Below are positions 10,229-18,294 of a DNA stretch of 64,000 nucleotides, piece after piece. Made by a program: the position numbers and the translations under genes. Numbering within the stretch: position 1 is the first letter of the stretch; every line of letters starts with the position of its first letter. The notes below the pieces were generated by a model, which saw only the letters and a program-made list of their open reading frames with translations, had not been told where the DNA came from and ran no database searches. The DNA is from Blautia schinkii (lineage in GTDB: Bacteria > Bacillota > Clostridia > Lachnospirales > Lachnospiraceae), in contig NZ_JAAWUO010000006.1 in assembly GCF_013304825.1 (NCBI RefSeq), positions 92,665 to 156,664 of the forward strand, in the 5' to 3' direction.

Positions 10229-10938
10229 CAAGAAAAGAGTATATGGAGCAGCTGAAGAAATATCTGAAGCGGCTTCCAAAAGAAGATTATGACAATGCCA
10301 TTGAGTATTTTTCAGAATACTTTGATGAGGCTGGACCTGAGAATGAACAGCAGGTTATGGAAGAACTGGGACAACCTAAAGAGGCGGCAAGGGAACTGCT
10401 CCTGAACCTTTTGCAGGAGAGTGTCGGTGACAGTAAGGACATCACCGGGGAAAAAACAGCAGCTTTGCCGGCAGCAGGTTCATATTCCGGAGAGAGCTCC
10501 CATGCACATGGGCGGACAGATTCAGGAAACCTGAGTACAACAGGGTACAGTACATCCGCAGGAAAGAAGCGTTCTCCCGGAAAGATCATTCTTCTCGCAT
10601 TTCTGGTGATCTGTGCATCGCCGGTGAGTATTGCGCTGTTGTTTGCAGGCCTTGCAGTACTGGCAGCAGTGGTGCTTGTCATCGCAGCAGTGATTTTTTC
10701 CATGGCAGTTACAGGTGTATCAGCAATAGCCGGAGGTATTGTGCTTACAGGTTTTGGAGTGACATTGATCGCGAAATCTCTGGCAGCAGCCTGCATGATG
10801 GTCGGCAGTGGATTTCTGATGGCAGGTGCGGGAATCCTCGTTGGAGTACTTACCATATATATATGTAAATGGTGTGCAATGGGAATTGGCCGTCTGGTTA
10901 ACAGACTTGCAAGAAAGAAGGTGCATAAAAATGAATAA
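10225..10938 (+). CDS. DUF1700 membrane protein
   Basis: A 237-residue protein. Residues 1-70 form the helical DUF1700 domain (KEYMEQLKKYLKRLP, the EYF...E motif and an EELGQPKEAA segment). A Ser/Gly linker follows, then three or four hydrophobic helices rich in Ala, Val and Gly (about 115-225). The start is the ATG overlapping the padR stop; the longer frame upstream lies inside padR and is not used. The 3' end overlaps the next gene by eight bases. The padR-DUF1700-DUF4097 trio is a recurring Firmicute cassette associated with the envelope; its biochemical role is not established. Confidence 0.88.
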   Translation: MTRKEYMEQLKKYLKRLPKEDYDNAIEYFSEYFDEAGPENEQQVMEELGQPKEAARELLLNLLQESVGDSKDITGEKTAALPAAGSYSGESSHAHGRTDSGNLSTTGYSTSAGKKRSPGKIILLAFLVICASPVSIALLFAGLAVLAAVVLVIAAVIFSMAVTGVSAIAGGIVLTGFGVTLIAKSLAAACMMVGSGFLMAGAGILVGVLTIYICKWCAMGIGRLVNRLARKKVHKNE

Positions 10939-11941
10939 GATTGCAAAAACAGTGCTGATGACAGGCACAGCACTCTGTGCAGCGGGAGTTGTTCTTTCCA
11001 CAGCAGGATATTTTGCAGGGGGAAAAGATTTCACATATACTTCAGATCATATGTATGTATCCGGAGGAAATTCTTCCAGTCGTAAAAATCTTACAGTAAT
11101 GAAAAAAGAACAGATCGATGATTTTACGAAGCTGAATGTGGATTTTGAGAATTTTGATCTGGATATCCGTACCTCAGATGATGACCATTATTATATGGAA
11201 TATAAGCTTGAGAAAAACGGGAGGAAAAATCCTCTGACCTGGAAGGATAAGGATGGAGAGCTCACACTTGAGGAGTCTGCAGGCGGCAGTGGAAGCTATT
11301 ATATAACCTATGATCTGGGGATATTCTCGACATATGCGGATCTGACAGAAAAGAAAGATGCATTGAATACGGTTATTCTTTACATTCCGGAGAAGGCACA
11401 GCTTTCCGAAGCGGAGCTTCAGCTTTCCGACGGGGATCTTACTGCCGATCAGCTTTTGTGTAAAGAAATGACCCTGGAACTTCTCAATGGAGATCTGATG
11501 CTGGATAAGGGCGAGTTCGAAAAATTTGATGCAAAGCTTTCCGACGGGGATCTGAATGTAAAAGAGCTTCAATGTACAGATAACATGCAGCTGAAATCCG
11601 GAAACGGAGATGTGACCATAAAAAAGGCAGAGCTTGCAGATGGACAGATAGCTCTCAGCGACGGAGATCTTCAGATAGACAACGGCAGCTTTAACGGAGA
11701 TATGAAGATCAATAGCTCCTGCGGTGATGTTTCTGTAGAAATGAAAAACGGCAGTGTGGAGAAAACCAATATTTATCTGAAAGCTGCAGATGGAGATGTG
11801 GATACGGAGGGGCTTTCCAGGGGAAAATCCGACAATGAGGAAGACACCTCTGTTTATGAGAACAAGGCCAGTGCTTCAGCACCGACTTTAAATGTGAAAT
11901 GCAGCGACGGAGATATTACATTAACAGAATCTGAAAAATAA
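10931..11941 (+). CDS. DUF4097 beta-strand repeat surface protein
   Basis: This 336-residue protein begins with a membrane-spanning or signal segment (about 6-30) and continues as a right-handed beta-helix-like repeat region. Units of about 20 residues keep an (S/N)(D/G)GD(L/V/I) turn, as in LSDGDL, LNGDL, GNGDV, CGDV and SDGDI, at least seven times between about 150 and 335. This is the DUF4097/adhesin-like fold. The start is set by the ATG overlapping the DUF1700 stop. A strong terminator follows. Likely a membrane-anchored external partner of the DUF1700 protein; substrate or ligand unknown. Confidence 0.88.
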   Translation: MNKIAKTVLMTGTALCAAGVVLSTAGYFAGGKDFTYTSDHMYVSGGNSSSRKNLTVMKKEQIDDFTKLNVDFENFDLDIRTSDDDHYYMEYKLEKNGRKNPLTWKDKDGELTLEESAGGSGSYYITYDLGIFSTYADLTEKKDALNTVILYIPEKAQLSEAELQLSDGDLTADQLLCKEMTLELLNGDLMLDKGEFEKFDAKLSDGDLNVKELQCTDNMQLKSGNGDVTIKKAELADGQIALSDGDLQIDNGSFNGDMKINSSCGDVSVEMKNGSVEKTNIYLKAADGDVDTEGLSRGKSDNEEDTSVYENKASASAPTLNVKCSDGDITLTESEK

Positions 11942-11951
11942 AAAATATGAA

Positions 11952-11990
11952 GCGCAGGGGTTTTTCCGGAGAAAAATTCCTGCGTTTTTT
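11952..11990 (+). terminator. Terminator of the padR operon
   Basis: CGCAGG...CCTGCG stem with extra A/T pairing inside, followed by TTTTTT. Confidence 0.88.
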
Positions 11991-12002
11991 GGCTGAAATG
12001 TA

Positions 12003-12030
12003 TTGACAAATCCCTGTACTATGATATAAT
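12003..12030 (+). promoter_or_regulatory. cysK promoter
   Basis: Consensus TTGACA (12003-12008), 16-base spacer and TATAAT (12025-12030). The message has a leader of about 70 bases before the AAGGAGG ribosome site. No T-box or S-box aptamer core is visible in the leader. Confidence 0.85.
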
Positions 12031-12108
12031 TCAATCAAATCACAGAAAACATATATAGTTACTAGGAAATAAGAAAATGGACATAAAGGAAACAAGGAGG
12101 ATATCATC

Positions 12109-13041
12109 ATGGGTAAAATTTACGGAAGCGCACTGGAACTGATCGGAAACACACCGCTTGTAGAGGTTAAGAATGTAGAGAAGTCTGAGGGACTTGAGGC
12201 TACAGTACTTGCCAAGCTCGAGTATTTCAACCCGGCAGGAAGCGTTAAGGACAGAATCGGCAAGGCAATGATCGAGGATGCAGAGCAGAAGGGCGTTCTG
12301 AAACCAGGCGCAACCATTATTGAGCCAACATCCGGCAATACAGGAATCGGACTTGCAGCCATTGCAGCTGCCAAGGGTTATAAGACGATCCTTACCATGC
12401 CGGAGACCATGAGTGTTGAGAGAAGAAACATCCTGAAAGCATATGGTGCAGAGGTAGTTCTCACAGACGGAGCCAAAGGAATGAAAGGGGCCATTGCCAA
12501 GGCAGAAGAGCTCGCCAAGGAGATTCCGGGAAGCTTCATCCCAGGACAGTTTGAGAACCCGGCTAACCCGAAGGCACATGCAGCAACAACAGGCCCTGAG
12601 ATCTGGAATGACACAGACGGAAAGGTAGATATTTTTGTAGCAGGTGTTGGTACAGGCGGAACGATCACAGGTACAGGTGAGTATCTGAAGAGCCAGAACC
12701 CGAATGTGAAGGTAGTTGCTGTTGAGCCTGCAACTTCTCCTGTACTTTCCGAGGGAAAAGCAGGCCCGCATAAGATCCAGGGTATCGGCGCTGGTTTTGT
12801 TCCGGATACACTTGACACCAAGGTTTATGACGAGATCATTCCGGTAGAGAACGAGGATGCATTTGAGACATCCAAACTCCTTACCAAGAAAGAGGGAATC
12901 CTTACAGGTATTTCCTCCGGTGCAGCTCTCTATGCTGCGATCCAGCTTGCAAAACGCCCTGAGAACAAGGGGAAAGTGATCGTAGCACTTCTTCCGGACA
13001 GTGGAGACCGTTACTACTCCACACCACTGTTTACAAAATAA
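12109..13041 (+). CDS. cysK: Cysteine synthase A (O-acetylserine sulfhydrylase)
   Basis: A PLP enzyme that makes cysteine from O-acetylserine and sulfide in the cytoplasm. The PLP lysine motif [11 protein letters not shown], the substrate loop [10 protein letters not shown] and the phosphate-binding GTGGTITG are all present; the C-terminal Ser of the cofactor pocket is in [11 protein letters not shown]. At 310 residues it is the normal length for CysK rather than the longer CysM or cystathionine synthase forms. It has its own promoter and terminator. The following gene is an Rrf2-family regulator; in Bacillus the Rrf2 protein CymR works in complex with CysK, so the pairing may be functional. 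Confidence 0.96.
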   Translation: MGKIYGSALELIGNTPLVEVKNVEKSEGLEATVLAKLEYFNPAGSVKDRIGKAMIEDAEQKGVLKPGATIIEPTSGNTGIGLAAIAAAKGYKTILTMPETMSVERRNILKAYGAEVVLTDGAKGMKGAIAKAEELAKEIPGSFIPGQFENPANPKAHAATTGPEIWNDTDGKVDIFVAGVGTGGTITGTGEYLKSQNPNVKVVAVEPATSPVLSEGKAGPHKIQGIGAGFVPDTLDTKVYDEIIPVENEDAFETSKLLTKKEGILTGISSGAALYAAIQLAKRPENKGKVIVALLPDSGDRYYSTPLFTK

Positions 13042-13095
13042 TCGATCCGAAGACCGCTTCTTTTGCCCCGAAGCGTGATTCTGCGGGATTATTTA

Positions 13096-13155
13096 CGGCG
13101 CTCCTGAATGCCTGTCCAAGCAGGCTGCCGGAGCGCCGGTTTTATTCTTATTTTT
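13096..13155 (+). terminator. cysK terminator
   Basis: CGGCGCTCC (13096-13104) pairs with GGAGCGCCG (13130-13138), enclosing a second GCCTG/CAGGC stem, followed by a T-rich tail. Confidence 0.85.
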
Positions 13156-13160
13156 CACTG

Positions 13161-13225
13161 GATCAAGTAAGTCCCCTGTGGAGCTGCGAAAAACAATAAG
13201 CCGTGGGTGGGGACTTGCTTGTATC
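13161..13225. repeat. 65-nt intergenic repeat, copy A
   Basis: The ends form an inverted repeat (CAAGTAAGTCCC / GGGACTTGCTTG). A second copy lies at 35760-35824 with about 80% identity, including the core CAATAAG and GTGGGTGG. It is not coding. Its right end provides the TTGTAT hexamer that acts as -35 for the next promoter. Function unknown: an intergenic miniature repeat or a small structured RNA. Confidence 0.8.
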
Positions 13226-13247
13226 CTGTAGCTTTTTAGGGTATAAT
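13219..13247 (+). promoter_or_regulatory. Promoter for the rrf2 leader
   Basis: TTGTAT (13219-13224), 17-base spacer, TATAAT (13242-13247). The -35 overlaps the end of repeat copy A. Confidence 0.65.
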
Positions 13248-13253
13248 AGAGAA

Positions 13254-13465
13254 AACGAATAAAACCTATTAACAATATAAAGAATAAAGTCTGCAAAGCA
13301 GACACTGCTTCTTGTGTAAGATACAGGAAGCTGTTTGTGCATCACAGAGAAGGGTGCCGGTCATGGAATACAGAGGAATATTTCCGGCCGAACAGCTGCA
13401 CAATAACAGAAAGAGCGAAAGGCTATAAATCAGAAGAATACTGAAATATTGGAGGTAAATATTAC
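13254..13465 (+). promoter_or_regulatory. Long structured 5' leader of the Rrf2 gene
   Basis: About 210 untranslated bases separate the promoter from the start codon. Visible pairings: GTCTGC-AAA-GCAGAC near 13290-13305; a closing stem AGCTGTT (about 13331) with AACAGCT (about 13391); and within it a hairpin GCCGG...CCGGC that also pairs GGAATA with TATTTCC. No internal ORF and no terminator U-tract. It does not match a T-box, SAM or other aptamer that I know. Confidence 0.5.
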
Positions 13466-13900
13466 ATGAGGATTTCTACAAGAGGAAGATATGCGCTGAG
13501 ACTGATGTTGGATCTTGCTACAAATTATACAGGAAAACCGATCCGCCTGAAGGATGTGGCGAAGCGCCAGGAGATCTCAGATAAATATCTGGAGCAGATC
13601 ATATCCATTCTGAACAAAGCAGGCTTTGTCCGCAGTGTCCGTGGCCCTCAGGGCGGCTATGCACTGCAGCAGACCCCGGATAAATACACGGTCGGAATGA
13701 TCCTTCGTCTCACAGAAGGAAGCCTTTCCCCTGTGGAATGTCTGGACGACAACGGAGCCTTCTGTGAACGTGAGGAGAACTGTGTCACTCAGATCCTCTG
13801 GAAAAAGCTGGACGATGCTATCAAAGGTGTGGTGGATCATATAACACTGGAAGACCTGATGAACTGGCAATCTGTCAAGGCAGACGAATACATCATATAA
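13466..13900 (+). CDS. Rrf2-family regulator, IscR-like (three-cysteine type)
   Basis: A 144-residue winged-helix regulator. The N-terminal STRGRYALRLMLDLA and RGPQGGYAL segments are hallmarks of the family. Cys92, Cys100 and Cys106 match in number and approximate spacing the three cysteines that hold an Fe-S cluster in IscR, so it probably senses iron-sulfur or redox state. CymR, the cysteine-metabolism member, generally lacks this triad, yet the neighbour upstream is cysK; both roles remain possible. No iscS/iscU follows, unlike the usual IscR operon. The start follows a TTGGAGG ribosome site. A short strong terminator comes directly after the stop. Confidence 0.9.
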   Translation: MRISTRGRYALRLMLDLATNYTGKPIRLKDVAKRQEISDKYLEQIISILNKAGFVRSVRGPQGGYALQQTPDKYTVGMILRLTEGSLSPVECLDDNGAFCEREENCVTQILWKKLDDAIKGVVDHITLEDLMNWQSVKADEYII

Positions 13901-13927
13901 AAAAAGCTGCGCGAGCAGCTTTTTTTT
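13901..13927. terminator. Terminator after rrf2
   Basis: AAAAAGCTGC-GCGA-GCAGCTTTTTTTT, a compact stem with a GCGA tetraloop; works in both directions. Confidence 0.92.
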
Positions 13928-13939
13928 ATATCACGTTTT

Positions 13940-13994
13940 TTAACCAACATTTTACAAAACCGCGATTTTATATTTTACCTTTCATTCCTATAAT
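13940..13994 (+). promoter_or_regulatory. pst promoter with PhoP/PhoB-type direct repeats
   Basis: TTAACC (13940), TTTACA (13951) and TTTACC (13974) lie 11 and 23 bases apart, close to one and two helical repeats, as in Firmicute PhoP boxes (TTAACA-like). A TATAAT -10 is at 13989-13994 and there is no good -35, as expected for an activator-dependent promoter. Phosphate-starvation control is inferred. Confidence 0.6.
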
Positions 13995-14055
13995 AACACC
14001 TGTACTTAAGCAGTAAGCAAGTAAGAATGATCATAGAAATGAGGAGAAAACAATC

Positions 14056-14919
14056 ATGAAAAAAAGAATCGCAGGTATCTTAACAGCAGCACTTATCGGA
14101 ACTACAGTAATGGGAACAGTTGTAATGGCAGCACCATCCGGAGCGATCGACGTAATTTCCCGTGAGGATGGATCCGGAACACGTGGAGCATTCGTAGAGC
14201 TGTTTGGAATCGAAGAAGAAAAAGACGGCGAGAAAGTAGATATGACAACACAGGAAGCAAGCATCACAAACAACACAGATGTAATGCTTACCACAGTAGC
14301 AGGCGATGAGAACTCCATCGGATACGTATCCCTTGGTTCCCTCAACGATACTGTAAAAGCAGTAAAGATCGATGGAGCAGAGGCAACAGCAGAGAATGTT
14401 GCAGACGATACATACAAGGTAGCACGTCCGTTCAACATCGTAACAGGCGACAAGCTCAGCGATGCAGCACAGGATTTCATCAACTACATCATGAGCTCTG
14501 ACGGACAGGACATCATCGAAAAGGAAGGCTACATCAAAGTAGATGATAAAGCAGAGGCATATAAAGCAGGCGATGCAAAAGGTAAAGTCGTAGTTATGGG
14601 ATCTTCTTCTGTAGGACCTGTAATGGAGAAGCTTGCAGAGGCATATCAGAAAACAAACAAAGACATCACAGTAGAGGTTCAGGTCAGCGACTCCACAACA
14701 GGAATCAACAGCGCAACAGAGGGTGTATGTGATATCGGAATGGCATCCCGTGACCTGAAGGACGAGGAAACAGAGAAAGGTGTTAAGGCTACAGAGATCG
14801 CAAAAGATGGTATTGCAGTCATCGTAAACAATGACAATGACCTTGAGGAGCTTTCAAGTGACCAGGTAAAATCCATCTTCACAGGTGATATCACAGACTG
14901 GGAAGACGTAACCAAATAA
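14056..14919 (+). CDS. pstS: Phosphate-binding protein PstS, halves in permuted order
   Basis: An extracellular phosphate-binding protein of the Pst ABC importer, 287 residues with a signal peptide (about 1-25). The order of conserved segments is unusual. The part normally found in the second half (VISREDGSGTR at 34-43, then IGYVSLGSL and the EKEGYI end) comes first. The part normally at the N-terminus (MGSSSVGPVMEKLAEAY from 181, then the GIGMASR-type DIGMASRDLKDEE and IFTGDITDWEDV) comes last. So it reads as a circular permutation of PstS. No Cys follows the signal peptide, so there is no lipid anchor, in contrast to most Gram-positive PstS. Phosphate-contact motifs are all retained, which implies a working protein. 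First gene of the pst operon. Confidence 0.92.
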   Translation: MKKRIAGILTAALIGTTVMGTVVMAAPSGAIDVISREDGSGTRGAFVELFGIEEEKDGEKVDMTTQEASITNNTDVMLTTVAGDENSIGYVSLGSLNDTVKAVKIDGAEATAENVADDTYKVARPFNIVTGDKLSDAAQDFINYIMSSDGQDIIEKEGYIKVDDKAEAYKAGDAKGKVVVMGSSSVGPVMEKLAEAYQKTNKDITVEVQVSDSTTGINSATEGVCDIGMASRDLKDEETEKGVKATEIAKDGIAVIVNNDNDLEELSSDQVKSIFTGDITDWEDVTK

Positions 14920-14955
14920 ATTCCCGGGCAAAAAACGATTGAAGTATCTTACAAA

Positions 14956-15022
14956 GAGCGGCGATCATGACAAGGTCAGGAAAGCCGCTCCGTTATATAT
15001 CAGCACAGTGGATATCCACTGT
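14956..15022 (+). promoter_or_regulatory. Intercistronic hairpins between pstS and pstC
   Basis: A stem GAGCGGC (14956-14962)/GCCGCTC (14984-14990) is followed by the perfect 18-base palindrome ACAGTGGATATCCACTGT (15005-15022). There is no strong U-tract. The likely effect is mRNA stabilisation or partial termination that lets the binding protein be made in excess over the permease; the palindrome might also bind protein. Confidence 0.55.
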
Positions 15023-15042
15023 AACAGAGAGAAAGGTGTCTT

Positions 15043-15900
15043 ATGAATCATTTAGGAGAAAAGGCCATGAAGGGCGTTTTCCTCATTGCGGCCTGTGCGT
15101 CGGTTCTCGCAGTATTTCTTATCTGCGTGTTCCTTTTTGCAAACGGCCTTCCTGCAATGGGAAAGATCGGTCCCTTAAAATTCCTCTTCGGAACGGAATG
15201 GAGACCAACAAACGATAAATTCGGAATCCTGCCAATGATCGTGGCAAGTATTTATGTAACTGCAGGAGCAATCCTTATCGGAGTACCGATCGCACTTTTT
15301 ACATCCGTGTTCATGGCAAGATATTGTCCGAAAAAAATCTATAAACCACTGAAATCCGGTATTGAGCTTATGGCAGGCGTTCCATCCATCGTATATGGCT
15401 ATTTCGGCCTGGTTCTCCTGGTACCGCTGATCCGTCAGCTGTTCGGAGGAACCGGAAGCAGTATGCTGGCAGCATGTATCCTTCTGGGAATCATGATCCT
15501 TCCAACGATCATCGGAGTTACGGAATCGGCAGTACGAAGCGTTCCGGAAAGCTACTATGAAGGCTCACTTGCACTTGGCGCAACAAAAGAAAGAAGCATT
15601 TTCTTTGTTATGCTTCCAGCAGCAAAATCCGGAATCCTGGCAGGCGTTGTCCTTGGAATCGGACGTGCCATCGGTGAGACCATGGCCGTGATCATGGTAG
15701 CCGGAAACCAGCCACGTATGCCGAAGGGACTTCTTCAGGGTGTACGTACCATGACTGCAAACATCGTAACAGAGATGGGATATGCATCAGGACTTCACAG
15801 AGAAGCATTGATCGCAACAGGAGTTGTACTCTTTGTATTTATCCTGATCATCAACTTAAGTCTTTCACTGCTGAACAGGAGGGCGGAGAATGCAAACTAA
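15043..15900 (+). CDS. pstC: Phosphate ABC transporter permease PstC
   Basis: A 285-residue inner membrane permease with six predicted helices. The EAA-type loop that contacts the ATPase is visible (ESYYEGSLALGATKERSIFFV), and GVPSIVYGYFGL is the typical PstC/A motif. It works with PstA as the channel of the high-affinity phosphate importer. It starts at an ATG with a GAGAAAGG site and overlaps the pstA start by 11 bases, so translation is coupled. Confidence 0.96.
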   Translation: MNHLGEKAMKGVFLIAACASVLAVFLICVFLFANGLPAMGKIGPLKFLFGTEWRPTNDKFGILPMIVASIYVTAGAILIGVPIALFTSVFMARYCPKKIYKPLKSGIELMAGVPSIVYGYFGLVLLVPLIRQLFGGTGSSMLAACILLGIMILPTIIGVTESAVRSVPESYYEGSLALGATKERSIFFVMLPAAKSGILAGVVLGIGRAIGETMAVIMVAGNQPRMPKGLLQGVRTMTANIVTEMGYASGLHREALIATGVVLFVFILIINLSLSLLNRRAENAN

Positions 15901-16804
15901 TGTATCAGTAACCGCAGATCCTGCGGCAGAAACAACAATGAAAAAAAGAAATACACTTACCATAGGAGACCAGCTGAAGTCCTATGCGAAACATCCCGGC
16001 GCAGGAGTCCTGGCATTCCTCACACTGCTTGGAGCAGTGACTACTTTTGCACTGCTGTTCTTTCTCATTGGCTATGTGCTTGTAAAAGGTATTCCCTATC
16101 TGAACGCAAGTCTGTTCAGCTTTACCTATACTTCAGAGAACGTTTCCCTTCTCCCGTCACTGATCAATACCCTGATCATGACACTGGTATCTCTGGTGAT
16201 TGCCGCTCCGGTAGGAATCTTTGCAGCGATCTTCCTTGTGGAATATGCAAAAAAAGGCAGCCGTTTTGTAAAGCTGATCCGTATTACCGCAGAGACACTT
16301 TCCGGTATTCCATCTATCGTATATGGTCTGTTCGGTATGCTGTTCTTTGTAACTGCACTGCACTGGGGTATGTCTCTTCTTTCCGGTGCGCTGACTATGG
16401 TGATCATGGTACTTCCTCTGATCATGCGTACCGCTGAGGAAGCACTGAAATCTGTTCCGGATTCTTACCGTGAGGCAAGCTTCGGACTTGGAGCAGGCAA
16501 GCTCCGTACTATTTTTACGATTGTACTTCCCTCCGCAGTTCCTGGAATCCTGGCAGGTGTGATCCTGGCCATCGGACGTGTGGTAGGTGAGACTGCAGCA
16601 CTTCTTTATACCTCCGGTACTGTTGCGGCAGTTCCAAACAGCCTGATGGGTTCCGGACGTACCCTGGCACTTCACATGTATGTGCTTTCCAGTGAGGGAC
16701 TTCATGTAAACCAGGCATCTGCAACAGCAGTAGTCATTCTGGCATTTGTACTTGTTATTAACGGACTGTCCGGTTTGGTAGCCAGAAAAATTGCGAAAGG
16801 ATAA
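15890..16804 (+). CDS. pstA: Phosphate ABC transporter permease PstA
   Basis: A 304-residue permease partner of PstC with six hydrophobic helices after a cytoplasmic N-terminal stretch of about 40 residues. Family motifs: SGIPSIVYGLFGM and the ATPase-contacting loop DSYREASFGLGAGKLRTIF, then IGRVVGETAALL. It overlaps pstC at its 5' end and is nine bases from pstB, so it belongs to one transcript. Confidence 0.96.
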   Translation: MQTNVSVTADPAAETTMKKRNTLTIGDQLKSYAKHPGAGVLAFLTLLGAVTTFALLFFLIGYVLVKGIPYLNASLFSFTYTSENVSLLPSLINTLIMTLVSLVIAAPVGIFAAIFLVEYAKKGSRFVKLIRITAETLSGIPSIVYGLFGMLFFVTALHWGMSLLSGALTMVIMVLPLIMRTAEEALKSVPDSYREASFGLGAGKLRTIFTIVLPSAVPGILAGVILAIGRVVGETAALLYTSGTVAAVPNSLMGSGRTLALHMYVLSSEGLHVNQASATAVVILAFVLVINGLSGLVARKIAKG

Positions 16805-16813
16805 TGATCGATC

Positions 16814-17572
16814 ATGAGTGAAAATACAAAAATTTCAATTGATAATATGAATCTTCATTATGGAAGCTTTCATGCCCTGAAGGGAATCAATATGGAGATC
16901 CCGGAAAAAGAGATCACAGCATTTATCGGACCAAGCGGCTGCGGCAAATCCACACTTCTGAAATCCTTAAACCGTATGAATGACCTTGTGGAAGGCTGTA
17001 CCATCACAGGAAAGGTAGAGCTTGACGGGGAAGATATTTACGGAGATATGGATGTGAATCTTCTGCGTAAACGTGTGGGTATGGTATTCCAGAAGCCCAA
17101 TCCGTTCCCGATGAGCATCTATGATAATATTGCATATGGTCCGAGAACACACGGCATTCGTTCCAAGGCAAAGCTGGACGATATCGTGGAAAAATCTCTC
17201 CGTGATGCGGCCATCTGGGATGAGGTCAAGGACCGTCTGAAAAAAAGTGCTCTTGGAATGTCAGGCGGACAGCAGCAGCGTCTCTGCATTGCCCGCGCCC
17301 TTGCTGTACAGCCGGAGGTGCTCCTTATGGATGAGCCCACATCTGCCCTGGACCCGATCTCCACTTCCAAGATCGAGGATCTGGCAGTAGAGCTTAAAAA
17401 GGATTACACCATTGTCATGGTCACACATAACATGCAGCAGGCGACCCGTATCTCCGACAAGACAGCATTTTTCCTTCTTGGTGAGGTTGTGGAATTTGCG
17501 GATACAGACAAGCTGTTCTCCATGCCGGCGGATAAGCGTACAGAGGATTATATTACAGGAAGGTTTGGTTGA
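16814..17572 (+). CDS. pstB: Phosphate ABC transporter ATP-binding protein PstB
   Basis: The 252-residue ATPase that powers the Pst importer at the inner face of the membrane. Walker [13 protein letters not shown]-loop ([11 protein letters not shown], typical of PstB), ABC signature MSGGQQQRL and Walker [14 protein letters not shown] are all intact. The start ATG lies nine bases after pstA; phoU follows after four bases. Confidence 0.98.
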   Translation: MSENTKISIDNMNLHYGSFHALKGINMEIPEKEITAFIGPSGCGKSTLLKSLNRMNDLVEGCTITGKVELDGEDIYGDMDVNLLRKRVGMVFQKPNPFPMSIYDNIAYGPRTHGIRSKAKLDDIVEKSLRDAAIWDEVKDRLKKSALGMSGGQQQRLCIARALAVQPEVLLMDEPTSALDPISTSKIEDLAVELKKDYTIVMVTHNMQQATRISDKTAFFLLGEVVEFADTDKLFSMPADKRTEDYITGRFG

Positions 17573-17576
17573 TATT

Positions 17577-18260
17577 ATGTCAGAACGTTTTATAAGACAG
17601 CTGGAAGAGCTTCACGTGGAACTGATCACCATGGGAAGTCTCTGCGAAAAAGCAATTTCACTTTCTGCCAAAGCTATTCAGGGCGAAGGCGGGATGACTC
17701 TCATTGGCAAGATTTTTGAAACGGAAAAAGAGATCGATGCACAGGAAAGAGAGATCGAAAATCTCTGCATGAAGCTTCTTCTTCATGAGCATCCGGTAGC
17801 CGGAGATCTGCGATCCATTTCCGCAGCGCTGAAGATGATCTCCGATATGGAACGCATCGGTGATCAGGCAGCAGATATTGCGGATCTTTCCGAGCATATC
17901 GAGGACAAAGCAGTTACCGGAGATATCATTAATATCCGGAAGATGGCAGAGGATACTGTCCGGATGGTTACAGAAAGCATCGATGCCTTTGTAAAGGGTG
18001 ATCTTGAGCTTTGCAGAAAGGTTATTGACGATGATGATAAGGTGGACGATGCCTTCAATGATATTAAGGAAAAGCTGGCCGAGGTCCTGAATAACGGAAA
18101 GCCGGATGCAAGCATCGGTCTGGATATCCTTATGGCTGCAAAATATTTCGAGCGTATCGGTGATCACGCTGTGAATATTGCAGAGTGGGTGGAATATTCC
18201 ATCACAGGAAACCACAGAAGCGGTTCCAGCCATACAGATAACTATTTTGTTGAGGAATAG
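17577..18260 (+). CDS. phoU: Phosphate signalling regulator PhoU
   Basis: A 227-residue, all-helical protein with two PhoU repeats. Each repeat carries the acidic metal-binding pattern, seen here as MISDMERIGDQAADIA and AAKYFERIGDHAVNIAEWV. It links the Pst transporter to the PhoR kinase and turns the Pho response down when phosphate is plentiful. The ATG four bases after pstB is the start; an in-frame extension upstream lies inside pstB and is not used. Confidence 0.96.
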   Translation: MSERFIRQLEELHVELITMGSLCEKAISLSAKAIQGEGGMTLIGKIFETEKEIDAQEREIENLCMKLLLHEHPVAGDLRSISAALKMISDMERIGDQAADIADLSEHIEDKAVTGDIINIRKMAEDTVRMVTESIDAFVKGDLELCRKVIDDDDKVDDAFNDIKEKLAEVLNNGKPDASIGLDILMAAKYFERIGDHAVNIAEWVEYSITGNHRSGSSHTDNYFVEE

Positions 18261-18294
18261 AAATAAGTAAGAGCAGATTGGAAAGGGCTGAGCT

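Noticed and set aside
11400..11930. DNA repeats in the DUF4097 gene as a possible CRISPR or tandem array
   Set aside because: The repeats are protein-level (GDL turns of a beta-helix) and diverged at DNA level.
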